Positions 56,304 through 64,000 of a DNA stretch of 64,000 nucleotides are shown here, piece after piece. The position numbers and the translations under genes are program-made. Source of the DNA: Paraburkholderia silvatlantica (GTDB lineage: Bacteria; Pseudomonadota; Gammaproteobacteria; Burkholderiales; Burkholderiaceae); NCBI RefSeq assembly GCF_003096715.1, contig NZ_QEOL01000011.1, forward strand, positions 62,001 through 126,000, written 5' to 3'. Position 1 is the first letter of the stretch; each line of letters begins with the position of its first letter. The notes beneath the pieces were generated by a model. It saw only the letters and a program-made list of their open reading frames with translations. It was not told the DNA's origin and ran no database searches.

Positions 56304-57776
56304 TTACTCCACCGCCTTCACCATCTCCTCGATCACCTTCTTCGCGTCGCCGAACACCATCATGGTCTTGTCCATGTAGAACAGTTCGTTGTCGAGGCCA
56401 GCGTAGCCCGCCGCCATCGAGCGCTTGTTCACGATGATCGTGCGCGCCTTGTACGCCTCGATGATCGGCATGCCCGCGATCGGCGACTTCGGATCGTTCT
56501 TCGCGGCCGGATTCACCACGTCGTTCGCGCCGAGCACGAGCACGACATCGGTCTGACCGAACTCGTTGTTGATGTCCTCCATCTCGAACACCATGTCGTA
56601 GGGCACCTCCGCTTCCGCGAGCAGCACGTTCATGTGGCCCGGCATGCGGCCCGCCACCGGGTGAATCGCGTAGCGCACGTCCACGCCCTTCTCCACGAGC
56701 TTGTCGGTGAGTTCCTTCAACGCATGCTGCGCACGCGCCACCGCGAGGCCGTAGCCCGGCACGATCACGACGCTTTCCGCATTGCCGAGCATGAACGCCG
56801 CATCGTCAGCCGAACCCGACTTCACCGGACGCTGTTCCTGCGCGCCGCCCGCCGCCGCCGCACCCGCTTCGCCGCCGAAGCCGCCCAGCAGCACGTTGAA
56901 GAACGAGCGGTTCATCGCGTGGCACATGATGTACGACAGGATCGCGCCGGACGAGCCGACGAGCGAGCCTGCGATGATCAGCATGGCGTTGTTCAGCGAG
57001 AAGCCGATACCCGCCGCCGCCCAGCCCGAGTACGAGTTCAGCATCGAGACGACCACGGGCATGTCCGCGCCGCCGATCGGGATGATGATGAGCACGCCCA
57101 GTGCGAACGCGATCAGCGTCATGATGATGAACGGCAGCCACGACTGCGTGAGGAAGAACAGGATGCCGAAGCCGATCATGCCGAGCGCGAGCATCAGGTT
57201 GATCAGATGCTGGCCCGCGTAGACCACGGGCGCGCCCTGAAAGAGTCTGAACCTGTACTTGCCGGAGAGCTTTCCAAAGGCGATCACGGAACCTGAGAAC
57301 GTGATTGCGCCGACGAAGGTGCCGATGAACAGCTCGATGCGGTTGCCGTATGGCAGGAAGCCCGGATACGGCGCGTCTTCGGCGACCAGCCCGAATGCTG
57401 CGGGCTCCGAAACCACGGCGTAGGCAATGCACACGGCAGCCAGACCGATCAGCGAGTGCATGGCCGCGACCAGTTCCGGCATCTTCGTCATCTCGACGCG
57501 CGCGGCGACATAGGCCCCAAGGCCGCCGCCCACCACGAGCGCGGCGAACAGCAGCGCAAGCCCAAGCCCGAGATTCGAGCCGAACTGTGCGGACTCCTTC
57601 ACGATCAGCGCAAGGGTCGTGAGAATGGCGATGGCCATTCCGACCATGCCGAACACATTGCCGGCGCGCGCGCTCTTCGGATTCGACAGCCCCTTGAGCG
57701 CCTGGATGAAGCAGACCGACGCCACCAGATAAAGCAGCGTAACGACGTTCATGCTCACGAAGTTCAGCCCCATCAT
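56304..57776 (-). CDS. pntB: NAD(P) transhydrogenase beta subunit
   Basis: 490 aa. About nine membrane spans forming part of the proton channel, followed by the NADP-binding domain III ([60 protein letters not shown]). With PntAA and PntAB it uses proton flow to reduce NADP with NADH. The ATG at 57776 overlaps the pntAB stop; a second ATG follows at once. Ala/Gly-rich linker near residues 300-318 separates membrane and NADP domains. Confidence 0.97.
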   Translation of the reverse strand: MMGLNFVSMNVVTLLYLVASVCFIQALKGLSNPKSARAGNVFGMVGMAIAILTTLALIVKESAQFGSNLGLGLALLFAALVVGGGLGAYVAARVEMTKMPELVAAMHSLIGLAAVCIAYAVVSEPAAFGLVAEDAPYPGFLPYGNRIELFIGTFVGAITFSGSVIAFGKLSGKYRFRLFQGAPVVYAGQHLINLMLALGMIGFGILFFLTQSWLPFIIMTLIAFALGVLIIIPIGGADMPVVVSMLNSYSGWAAAGIGFSLNNAMLIIAGSLVGSSGAILSYIMCHAMNRSFFNVLLGGFGGEAGAAAAGGAQEQRPVKSGSADDAAFMLGNAESVVIVPGYGLAVARAQHALKELTDKLVEKGVDVRYAIHPVAGRMPGHMNVLLAEAEVPYDMVFEMEDINNEFGQTDVVLVLGANDVVNPAAKNDPKSPIAGMPIIEAYKARTIIVNKRSMAAGYAGLDNELFYMDKTMMVFGDAKKVIEEMVKAVE

Positions 57777-58102
57777 GCGTCCTCCTTGCTGCCGGGGGAG
57801 GAGAGCTTTTTCGGCTCTTTCTTGCGGAACATCTCCAGCATTCGCCGCGTGACGAGGAACCCGCCGAACACGTTCACGGCAGCGAGCAGCACGGCGAACG
57901 TGCCGAAGAACTTGCCCGGCCCGCCCACCGTGAGCCCCGTGGCAAGCATCGCGCCGACGATCACGATCGCGGAAATGGCATTGGTCACGGCCATGAGCGG
58001 CGTATGCAGCGCGGGCGTGACGTTCCAGACCACGTGATAGCCCACGTACACGGCCAGCACGAAAATGATCAGGTTGATGACGGTATGGTTGATGACTTCC
58101 AT
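57773..58102 (-). CDS. pntAB: NAD(P) transhydrogenase alpha subunit, membrane part
   Basis: 109 aa with three or four spans ([20 protein letters not shown] and [20 protein letters not shown]). In E. coli this is the C-terminal part of PntA; in this lineage PntA is split in two genes, hence the short protein. The start is the ATG at 58102, 14 bp after the pntAA stop, and the stop overlaps pntB. Frames open farther upstream are in the pntAA coding region and are not real. Confidence 0.95.
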   Translation of the reverse strand: MEVINHTVINLIIFVLAVYVGYHVVWNVTPALHTPLMAVTNAISAIVIVGAMLATGLTVGGPGKFFGTFAVLLAAVNVFGGFLVTRRMLEMFRKKEPKKLSSPGSKEDA

Positions 58103-58116
58103 TCCTGTTCTCCCCT

Positions 58117-59268
58117 TTATGTCTTGCGCGTGACCTGGCCGTCGCGGGCCAGCAGCGTGGCCGCGACGATGTCGTCCGCGAGATCGATGTTGAGCGTGCC
58201 TTCCTTCGTGAGGATGAGCTTCAGGAAGTCGAGCAGGTTGCGCGCGTAGAGCGCGGAGGCGTCGGCGGCGACCATCGAGGCGAGGTTCGTGTAGCCGCAG
58301 ATCTGCACGCCGTGGTGCGTCACGACCTTGTCGGCCTCGGTGAGCGGGCAATTGCCGCCGCGCCGCCCGCTCGCCTCGTCCGCAACCGGGCCGCGTCCTG
58401 CCGCGAGGTCGATGACCACCGATCCCGGCTTCATCGCCTGCACGGTTTCCGATGGCAAGAGCGTCGGCGCGTCGCGGCCCGGAATCAGCGCGGTCGAGAT
58501 GACGATGTCCGCCTGCTTCGCGCGCTCGTGCACCAGCGCCGACTGGCGCGCCAGCCACGACGGCGGCATGGGCCGGGCATAGCCGCCCACGCCGACGGCC
58601 GCTTCGCGTTCCTCGTCGGTTTCGTAAGGCACCTCGAGGAATTTGCCGCCGAGCGACTCGATCTGCTCCTTCACGGCCGGGCGCACGTCCGAAGCCTCGA
58701 TCACGGCGCCCAGGCGCCGCGCCGTGGCGATGGCCTGCAGACCCGCCACGCCCGCGCCGAGAATCAGCACGCGCGCGGCTTTCACGGTGCCGGCGGCGGT
58801 CATGAGCATCGGCATGAAGCGCGGATAGAGGTCCGAGGCCACGAGCACCGCCTTGTACCCGGCGATGTTGGCCTGCGACGACAGCACGTCGAGGCTTTGC
58901 GCGCGCGTGGTGCGCGGCGCGGCTTCGAGCGCGAAGGCCGTCACGCCTGCCTCGGCGAGTGTCGCGGCGTTTTCCGCATTAAAGGGATCGAGCATGCCCA
59001 CCAGCACCGCGCCGCGCTTCATGAACGGCAATTCGCTGACGGTGGGCGACTGGACCTTGAGCACGAGGTCCGCGCCGAAGGCGGCGGCCGCATCGGCGAC
59101 CTGCGCACCCACGGCCGTGTAGGCCTCGTCGAGATAGCTCGCGCCGGCGCCCGCGCCGGCCTGAATCGTGACCGTGTGGCCCTGGGCGACGTACTTCCTG
59201 ACTGTCTCCGGCGTCGCGGCCACGCGGGTTTCGTTCGCCCGCGTCTCTGCAGGCACTCCGATATGCAT
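58117..59268 (-). CDS. pntAA: NAD(P) transhydrogenase alpha subunit, NAD-binding part
   Basis: 383 aa. Alanine-dehydrogenase/PNT fold: N-terminal [20 protein letters not shown], and the NAD-binding Rossmann loop [20 protein letters not shown] near residue 168 with ASDVRP as ribose-binding acid, and later [20 protein letters not shown]. It hands a hydride from NADH to PntB-bound NADP. First gene of the pntAA-pntAB-pntB operon; AGGAGGAAAC-type site before the ATG. Confidence 0.96.
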   Translation of the reverse strand: MHIGVPAETRANETRVAATPETVRKYVAQGHTVTIQAGAGAGASYLDEAYTAVGAQVADAAAAFGADLVLKVQSPTVSELPFMKRGAVLVGMLDPFNAENAATLAEAGVTAFALEAAPRTTRAQSLDVLSSQANIAGYKAVLVASDLYPRFMPMLMTAAGTVKAARVLILGAGVAGLQAIATARRLGAVIEASDVRPAVKEQIESLGGKFLEVPYETDEEREAAVGVGGYARPMPPSWLARQSALVHERAKQADIVISTALIPGRDAPTLLPSETVQAMKPGSVVIDLAAGRGPVADEASGRRGGNCPLTEADKVVTHHGVQICGYTNLASMVAADASALYARNLLDFLKLILTKEGTLNIDLADDIVAATLLARDGQVTRKT

Positions 59269-59555
59269 CGTTGTTTCCTCCTCGACCTTCTTGTTCTAGC
59301 TGTTCTGGCTCGAATCGAGCGAAGGGAGACCGACGGAGTTCAGGCGCCGGCATCCATTGCAACGGCAAACGACGGCACCACTTTAACCGAAAGCAGCGGC
59401 GCCTTTGTAGCGGGAATTGCCCGTCTTTGTGCGACGCACACAACACGCTGCGTCGTCCGACCGGACGGTCGGCAGTGCCAGGCGAGCCGGGCGCCCCTGT
59501 AGGGGCCGATCCGGCCCCGGGCAGCGTTCGCGCCGTCCCGGTAAAATACCGGCCC

Positions 59556-60062
59556 ATGAATGAGCAAACCTGGGCACCCCACGTCACCGTGGCCGCCATC
59601 GTCGAGCGCGACGGGCGTTTTCTGCTCGTCGAAGAGCACACGAGCGACGGACTGCGCCTGAATCAGCCCGCCGGCCATCTGGAAGCGGGCGAGACGCTGC
59701 ACGAGGCCGTGGTGCGCGAAACGCTCGAGGAAACCGCGCATGCGTTCACGCCCGAAGCGCTGGTCGGCGTGTATATGACGCACTTCGGCACGCCCGGCGA
59801 GAGCGGTGCGACGTACGTACGCTTCACGTACTGCGGCAGCGTGACAGCCGAGGCGCAAAACCGCGCGCTCGATCCGGATATCGTCCGCACGGTGTGGATG
59901 AGCGTGGACGAGCTGCGCGCGGCGAGCGAGCGCCACCGCACGCCGCTCGTCATGCGCTGTGTCGACGATTACCTCGCCGGCAAGCGCGTGCCGCTGGACT
60001 TCATCCAGACGCACGCGACGGCACCCAAGGCTGGGCAAGGCGCAGCGCCCAGGATGAACTAA
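59556..60062 (+). CDS. Nudix hydrolase, NudJ-like
   Basis: 168 aa. The Nudix box GHLEAGETLHEAVVRETLEE (then TA) at about residues 39-60 is complete (GX5EX7REUXEE). E. coli NudJ, a phosphatase of HMP-PP and nucleoside di/triphosphates, is encoded just before mnmA, the arrangement seen here with a 12-bp gap. TAAAAT at 59542-59547 is only 8 bases before the ATG, so the main promoter must lie elsewhere or the mRNA has a very short leader. A Leu/Met start with no strong ribosome site is unusual. Confidence 0.9.
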   Translation: MNEQTWAPHVTVAAIVERDGRFLLVEEHTSDGLRLNQPAGHLEAGETLHEAVVRETLEETAHAFTPEALVGVYMTHFGTPGESGATYVRFTYCGSVTAEAQNRALDPDIVRTVWMSVDELRAASERHRTPLVMRCVDDYLAGKRVPLDFIQTHATAPKAGQGAAPRMN

Positions 60063-60074
60063 GGCAGCAACGAA

Positions 60075-61274
60075 ATGAGCAAACGCAAGGTCGTGGTAGG
60101 CATGTCGGGCGGCGTCGATTCGTCGGTTACCGCATGGCTGCTCAAGGAGCAGGGATTCGACGTGGTCGGTCTCTTCATGAAGAACTGGGAAGACGACGAC
60201 GACGGCGAGTACTGCTCGACGCGCCAGGACTGGATCGACGTGGTGTCGGTCGCGGACCTGATCGGCATCGACGTCGAGGCCGTGAACTTCGCCGCCGAAT
60301 ACAAGGACCGCGTATTCGCGGAGTTCCTGCGCGAGTATTCTGCGGGGCGCACGCCGAACCCGGACGTGCTCTGCAACGCCGAGATCAAGTTCAAGGCCTT
60401 TCTGGACCATGCCATGTCGCTCGGCGCGGAAACGATCGCCACGGGCCACTATGCGCGCGTGCGCCAGAACCATGAGCGCGACGGTCGTTTCGAACTGCTG
60501 AAGGCGCTCGACCATACGAAGGATCAGTCGTACTTCCTGCATCGCCTGAACCAGGCGCAGCTTTCGAAGACGATGTTCCCGCTCGGTGAAATCCCCAAGA
60601 CGAAGGTGCGCGAGATCGCCGAAAAGATCGGCCTGCCGAACGCCAAAAAGAAGGATTCCACAGGAATCTGCTTCATCGGCGAGCGGCCGTTCCGCGACTT
60701 CCTCAACCGCTATCTGCCGACCCAACCCGGCCCGATGATGACGCCCGACGGCCGCGTCGTGGGCGAGCATATCGGCCTCGCGTTCTACACCTTCGGGCAG
60801 CGCAAGGGCATTGGCCTCGGCGGCAGCAAGGACGGCAGCGGCGAAGCGTGGTTCGTGGCGGGCAAGGACATGGCCTCGAACACGCTCTACGTCGTGCAGG
60901 GCCACGATCATCCGTGGCTGCTCGCGCACGAGCTGCGCGCGGGCAACGTGAGCTGGGTGGCGGGCGAGCCACCGGCGCAGGACCACGCGTGCGGCGCGAA
61001 AACGCGCTATCGCCAGGCCGATGCGCCCTGCTCGTTCCATCGCGCAGACGAATTCGGCGCGGGCCAGTTCACCCTGCGCTTTCCCGACGCGCAATGGGCC
61101 GTGACGCCCGGCCAGTCGGCGGTGCTCTACGACGGCGACGTGTGCCTGGGCGGCGGCATCATCGAGGCGGTGACGACGCTCGCGCCGCACGTGCCCGCCG
61201 TGCTGCCGCCCGAGGCGCCGAAGAAAAAGAAGCGCGTACCGCGCAAGAAGCCCGCCGCGGCGGCAACCGCGTGA
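60075..61274 (+). CDS. mnmA: tRNA-specific 2-thiouridylase
   Basis: 399 aa. It thiolates U34 of Lys, Glu and Gln tRNAs. PP-loop [17 protein letters not shown] at residue 6, first catalytic Cys in [15 protein letters not shown], second in [20 protein letters not shown], and [23 protein letters not shown] region intact. The C-terminal 20 residues are Lys/Ala/Pro-rich and not conserved. It follows the NudJ-like gene by 12 bp. Confidence 0.97.
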   Translation: MSKRKVVVGMSGGVDSSVTAWLLKEQGFDVVGLFMKNWEDDDDGEYCSTRQDWIDVVSVADLIGIDVEAVNFAAEYKDRVFAEFLREYSAGRTPNPDVLCNAEIKFKAFLDHAMSLGAETIATGHYARVRQNHERDGRFELLKALDHTKDQSYFLHRLNQAQLSKTMFPLGEIPKTKVREIAEKIGLPNAKKKDSTGICFIGERPFRDFLNRYLPTQPGPMMTPDGRVVGEHIGLAFYTFGQRKGIGLGGSKDGSGEAWFVAGKDMASNTLYVVQGHDHPWLLAHELRAGNVSWVAGEPPAQDHACGAKTRYRQADAPCSFHRADEFGAGQFTLRFPDAQWAVTPGQSAVLYDGDVCLGGGIIEAVTTLAPHVPAVLPPEAPKKKKRVPRKKPAAAATA

Positions 61275-61310
61275 CGCAAGCCGCGTCACGCAAAACGTCA
61301 GAAAACACCA

Positions 61311-61339
61311 CGCGGCGCCTTGAGCGCCGCGTTCTTTTT
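61311..61339 (+). terminator. Rho-independent terminator after mnmA
   Basis: CGCGGCGC (61311-61318) pairs with GCGCCGCG (61324-61331); TTCTTTTTT follows. It lies 37 bp after the mnmA stop. Confidence 0.88.
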
Positions 61340-61523
61340 TGTCCGCCTTGCGACGCCTGCCGAAGTCCCGATCGAGTGGCTTTGCGCGCTTGCCGGCCAG
61401 ATTCACGAACTTGCGGCATCATTCCCGCAAGCCGCGCGCAGCGACCGCGCGGCTGACGCGCACCGCCCCTTTACGAGAGGAGAGCAGGCGCGCGCATCAC
61501 ATCAAGTTCGAGGAGTTCCCCCA

Positions 61524-63131
61524 ATGTTTTCCCGACGTTATCTCGCCATGTGGGGCGCGGTGCTGCTGCTCGCGGCCTGCGCCGCCGCGGCTGCGCTCCA
61601 TCAGCTGTCGTGGTACTGCGTAATCGTGCCCGCGCTGATCGTCGCGCTCGGCCTCTACGACATGTTCCAGGAGCGCCACGCGATCCTGCGCAACTACCCG
61701 ATCTGGGGTCATCTGCGCTTTCTGTTCGAATTCGTGCGGCCCGAGATCCGCCAGTACTTCGTCGAGGACGACACCGACGAAAAACCGTTCTCGCTCGCCC
61801 AGCGCAGCCTCGTCTACCAGCGCGCGAAGAACGCGGTGGACAGCCGCCCGTACGGCACCGAACTCGACGTGAAGGCCGTGGGCCACGAATGGATCAGCCA
61901 TTCGCTCGCGCCCACCAGGCTCGCAGGCAGCGACTTCCGCGTGCTCGTCGGCGCGAACCGCGCGCAGCCGTACTCGATGTCGATCTTCAACATCTCGGCG
62001 ATGAGCTTCGGCGCGCTCTCCGCGAACGCCATCCGCGCGCTCAACATGGGCGCGAAGAAAGGCGGCTTCGCGCACGACACCGGCGAAGGCTCGATGTCGA
62101 AGTATCACCGCGAGCATGGCGGCGACGTCATCTGGGAGATCGCTTCGGGCTACTTCGGCTGCCGCAACGACGACGGCACCTTCAGCGCCGCGAAATTCCA
62201 GCGCCTCGCAAGCGAGCCGCAGGTGAAGATGATCGAGGTGAAGCTCTCGCAAGGCGCGAAGCCCGGACATGGCGGCATGCTGCTCGCGGCCAAGGTCACG
62301 CCCGAGATCGCAGAGACGCGCGGCATTCCCATCGGCCGCGACTGCGTCTCGCCCTCGCGCCACTCGGAATTCTCCACGCCGCGCGGCCTGCTCGAATTCG
62401 TCGAGCGCCTGCGCAAGCTCTCGGGCGGCAAGCCCACCGGCTTCAAGCTGTGCATCGGGCATCCGTGGGAGTTTTTCGGCATCGCCAAGGCGATGCTGGA
62501 AACCGGCATCCTGCCCGACTTCATCGTCGTGGACGGCGCGGAAGGCGGCACGGGCGCGGCGCCGCTCGAATTCACCGATCACATCGGCACGCCGCTGCAG
62601 GAAGGGCTGCTCCTCGTGCACAACACGCTCGTGGGCATCGGCCTGCGCGACAAGATCAAGATCGGCGCGAGCGGCAAGATCATCACCGCGTTCGATATCG
62701 CGCGTACGCTCGCAATCGGCGCGGACTGGGTGAACTCGGCGCGCGGCTTCATGTTCGCCGTGGGCTGCATCCAGGCGCAGAAGTGCCACTCGGACCGCTG
62801 CCCCACCGGCGTCGCCACGCAAGACCCCGTGCGCCAGCGCGCGCTGAACGTGCCGGACAAGGGCGAGCGCGTCTTCAACTTCCATCGCAACACGCTGCAC
62901 GCGCTGCAGGAGCTGATTCAGGCCGCGGGTCTTTCGAGCCCTTCGGATCTGCGCGCGCACCACATCGTGCGGCGCGTGTCGTCGTATGAAGTGAAGCTGA
63001 TGTCGGAACTGCTCAAGTACCTGAAGCCCGGCGATCTGCTCGAAGGCCGCTATCGCTATCAGCTGTACGAGAAGTGGTGGCCCGTCGCGCGCAGCGATTC
63101 GTTTGCGCCGGCGGAGGAAAAGATCGTCTGA
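61524..63131 (+). CDS. Membrane-anchored FMN glutamate-synthase-like protein
   Basis: 535 aa. Two N-terminal hydrophobic segments (about 7-26 and 29-45) come before a glutamate-synthase central/FMN domain: YSMSIFNISAMSFGALSANA, KKGGFAHDTGEGSMSKYH, DFIVVDGAEGGTGAAPLEFT and the Fe-S-type Cys cluster GCIQAQKCHSDRCPTG (C-x5-C-x4-C). There is no glutaminase domain and no separate small subunit nearby, so it is not a classical GOGAT. Function of these stand-alone proteins is unclear. GAGGAG lies before the ATG at 61524; upstream in-frame sequence is not conserved. Confidence 0.88.
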   Translation: MFSRRYLAMWGAVLLLAACAAAAALHQLSWYCVIVPALIVALGLYDMFQERHAILRNYPIWGHLRFLFEFVRPEIRQYFVEDDTDEKPFSLAQRSLVYQRAKNAVDSRPYGTELDVKAVGHEWISHSLAPTRLAGSDFRVLVGANRAQPYSMSIFNISAMSFGALSANAIRALNMGAKKGGFAHDTGEGSMSKYHREHGGDVIWEIASGYFGCRNDDGTFSAAKFQRLASEPQVKMIEVKLSQGAKPGHGGMLLAAKVTPEIAETRGIPIGRDCVSPSRHSEFSTPRGLLEFVERLRKLSGGKPTGFKLCIGHPWEFFGIAKAMLETGILPDFIVVDGAEGGTGAAPLEFTDHIGTPLQEGLLLVHNTLVGIGLRDKIKIGASGKIITAFDIARTLAIGADWVNSARGFMFAVGCIQAQKCHSDRCPTGVATQDPVRQRALNVPDKGERVFNFHRNTLHALQELIQAAGLSSPSDLRAHHIVRRVSSYEVKLMSELLKYLKPGDLLEGRYRYQLYEKWWPVARSDSFAPAEEKIV

Positions 63132-63155
63132 AGCAGACGATGTACGGCATGCACG

Positions 63156-63194
63156 AAAACGCCCGGCGGCACGCCATGCCGTCGGGCGTTTTCA
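63156..63194. terminator. Bidirectional terminator between FMN protein and GST genes
   Basis: GAAAACGCCCG (63156-63166) pairs with CGGGCGTTTTC (63184-63194), with further pairs inward (CGG/CCG). It separates two convergent genes. Confidence 0.88.
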
Positions 63195-63218
63195 TATCGA
63201 CTGCCTGTGAACTGCCGA

Positions 63219-63830
63219 TTAGCCTTGCGGCACCGTGTCGATGAACGACTGGCGCTGCGAGAGCTTCTCGAAGTGGCGCGCGAGATCCGGATGCGCCTCG
63301 CGCCAGTTCAGCTCCGGCATGCGGAAGTCGAGATAGCCGAGCGCGCAGCCCACGGCAATATCCGCGAGCGTGTAGCGGTTGCCCGCGCACCACGGGTTGC
63401 CGTCGAGCCCCTTGGCCATCGCGGTGAGACTTTCGTGGATCTTGCGCGCCTGGCGCTTCACCCACGCCTCGTTGCGCTGCTCCGGCGTGCGCTGCGTGGC
63501 TTCGAGGCGGATCAGCACAGTCGCGTCGAGCATGCCGTCGGCGAGCGCCTCCCAGCAACGCACTTCGATACGCTCGCGGCCTGCGGGCGGAATGAGCTTG
63601 GCCACGGGCGAGAGCATGTCGACGTATTCGCAGATCACGCGCGAGTCGAACACGGCCTCGCCGTCGTCCATCACGAGACACGGTACCTTGCCGAGCGGGT
63701 TGAAATCGTGAATCGCCGTTTCTTCGCCCCACACGTTTTCGAGCACCAGCTTATAGTCGATTTTCTTTTCGGCGAGCGTGATCCGCGCCTTGCGGACATA
63801 CGGGCTGCCGAGCGAACCGATGAGTTTCAT
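63219..63830 (-). CDS. Glutathione S-transferase family protein
   Basis: 203 aa. N-terminal thioredoxin-like domain (MKLIGSLGSPYVRKARITLA; the cis-Pro segment GKVPCLVMDDGEAVFDSRVI with the glutathione-binding D-S pair) and all-helical C-terminal domain (NRYTLADIAVGCALGYLDFR). The active Ser is probably Ser9 in SLGSPYVRK. Substrate unknown. It ends the window; the 170 bp beyond its start hold only leader sequence and a short dyad (CCTACA/TGTAGG at 63917-63933). Confidence 0.93.
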   Translation of the reverse strand: MKLIGSLGSPYVRKARITLAEKKIDYKLVLENVWGEETAIHDFNPLGKVPCLVMDDGEAVFDSRVICEYVDMLSPVAKLIPPAGRERIEVRCWEALADGMLDATVLIRLEATQRTPEQRNEAWVKRQARKIHESLTAMAKGLDGNPWCAGNRYTLADIAVGCALGYLDFRMPELNWREAHPDLARHFEKLSQRQSFIDTVPQG

Positions 63831-64000
63831 ACCACCTGCCTTTTCTGGAATCCGGCCGAAGTATACGTTGGATTCGCATTTTCCTGACGCGCCGTCTGTT
63901 GCAGTGCAGGATTTTTCCTACAAATGATGTAGGCAGGAGACACCCTCCGGCGGCAACGACGCTTCCGAAGGATGACCGCGAGCGCGCGCGTCCGTGTGTA

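Noticed and set aside
63917..63933. Short dyad CCTACA-N5-TGTAGG near the right edge as promoter operator
   Set aside because: Only 6 bp arms and no visible downstream gene; chance occurrence is likely.

Overview
The window is GC-rich and densely coded. Gene families and gene order (oxyR/recG/dps/ubiA, queA-tgt-yajC-secD-secF, glcDEF, split pntAA/pntAB/pntB, pqi operon) point to a Burkholderiales bacterium of the Burkholderia/Paraburkholderia/Caballeronia group. This is an inference from gene content; no rRNA or tRNA is present to confirm it.

Positions 1-25.8 kb hold most of an exopolysaccharide (EPS) locus of the Wzx/Wzy type with a strikingly colanic-acid-like gene set. It encodes four glycosyltransferases (one cut by the window edge), a Wzx flippase, a Wzy-type polymerase, a membrane acyltransferase, a WcaF-like acetyltransferase, the Wza export lipoprotein and the Wzc tyrosine kinase. 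It also encodes the WcaJ-type priming transferase, ManC, Gmd and Fcl (GDP-mannose to GDP-L-fucose) and a GDP-mannose mannosyl hydrolase (Gmm). The supply and assembly genes run leftward as regulator-manC-wcaJ-wzc-gmd-fcl and end at a strong terminator. Two equal-length (334 aa) DJ-1/PfpI-AraC regulators bracket a secreted clan GH-A glycosidase and gmm. A 628-bp AT-richer control region with a 32-bp dyad separates regulator 1 from the glycosidase. This is the most interesting part of the window.

Positions 25.9-33.6 kb are metabolic: flavohaemoprotein hmp with a textbook NsrR-type operator, a PduO-type cobalamin adenosyltransferase, a GlcD-like dehydrogenase, then glcD, glcE and glcF. Positions 33.8-41.3 kb hold a YggS-type PLP protein, proC, ubiA, dps, a 58-aa membrane protein missed by size cut-offs, a decayed catalase remnant, oxyR and recG. 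The catalase remnant lies exactly where a peroxide-defence gene is expected between oxyR and dps.

Positions 41.5-47.7 kb are the queA-tgt-yajC-secD-secF tRNA-modification and protein-export block. Next come two tandem YceI proteins, the pqiA-pqiA-pqiB-pqiC lipid-transport operon (with pqiA split in two), a fragment of an addiction-module antitoxin beside a 16-bp palindrome, an RlmL-type 23S rRNA methyltransferase, and a glyoxalase-family protein with a WYL regulator. The last part holds the proton-translocating transhydrogenase (pntAA-pntAB-pntB), a NudJ-like hydrolase with mnmA, a membrane-anchored FMN glutamate-synthase-like protein, and a glutathione S-transferase.
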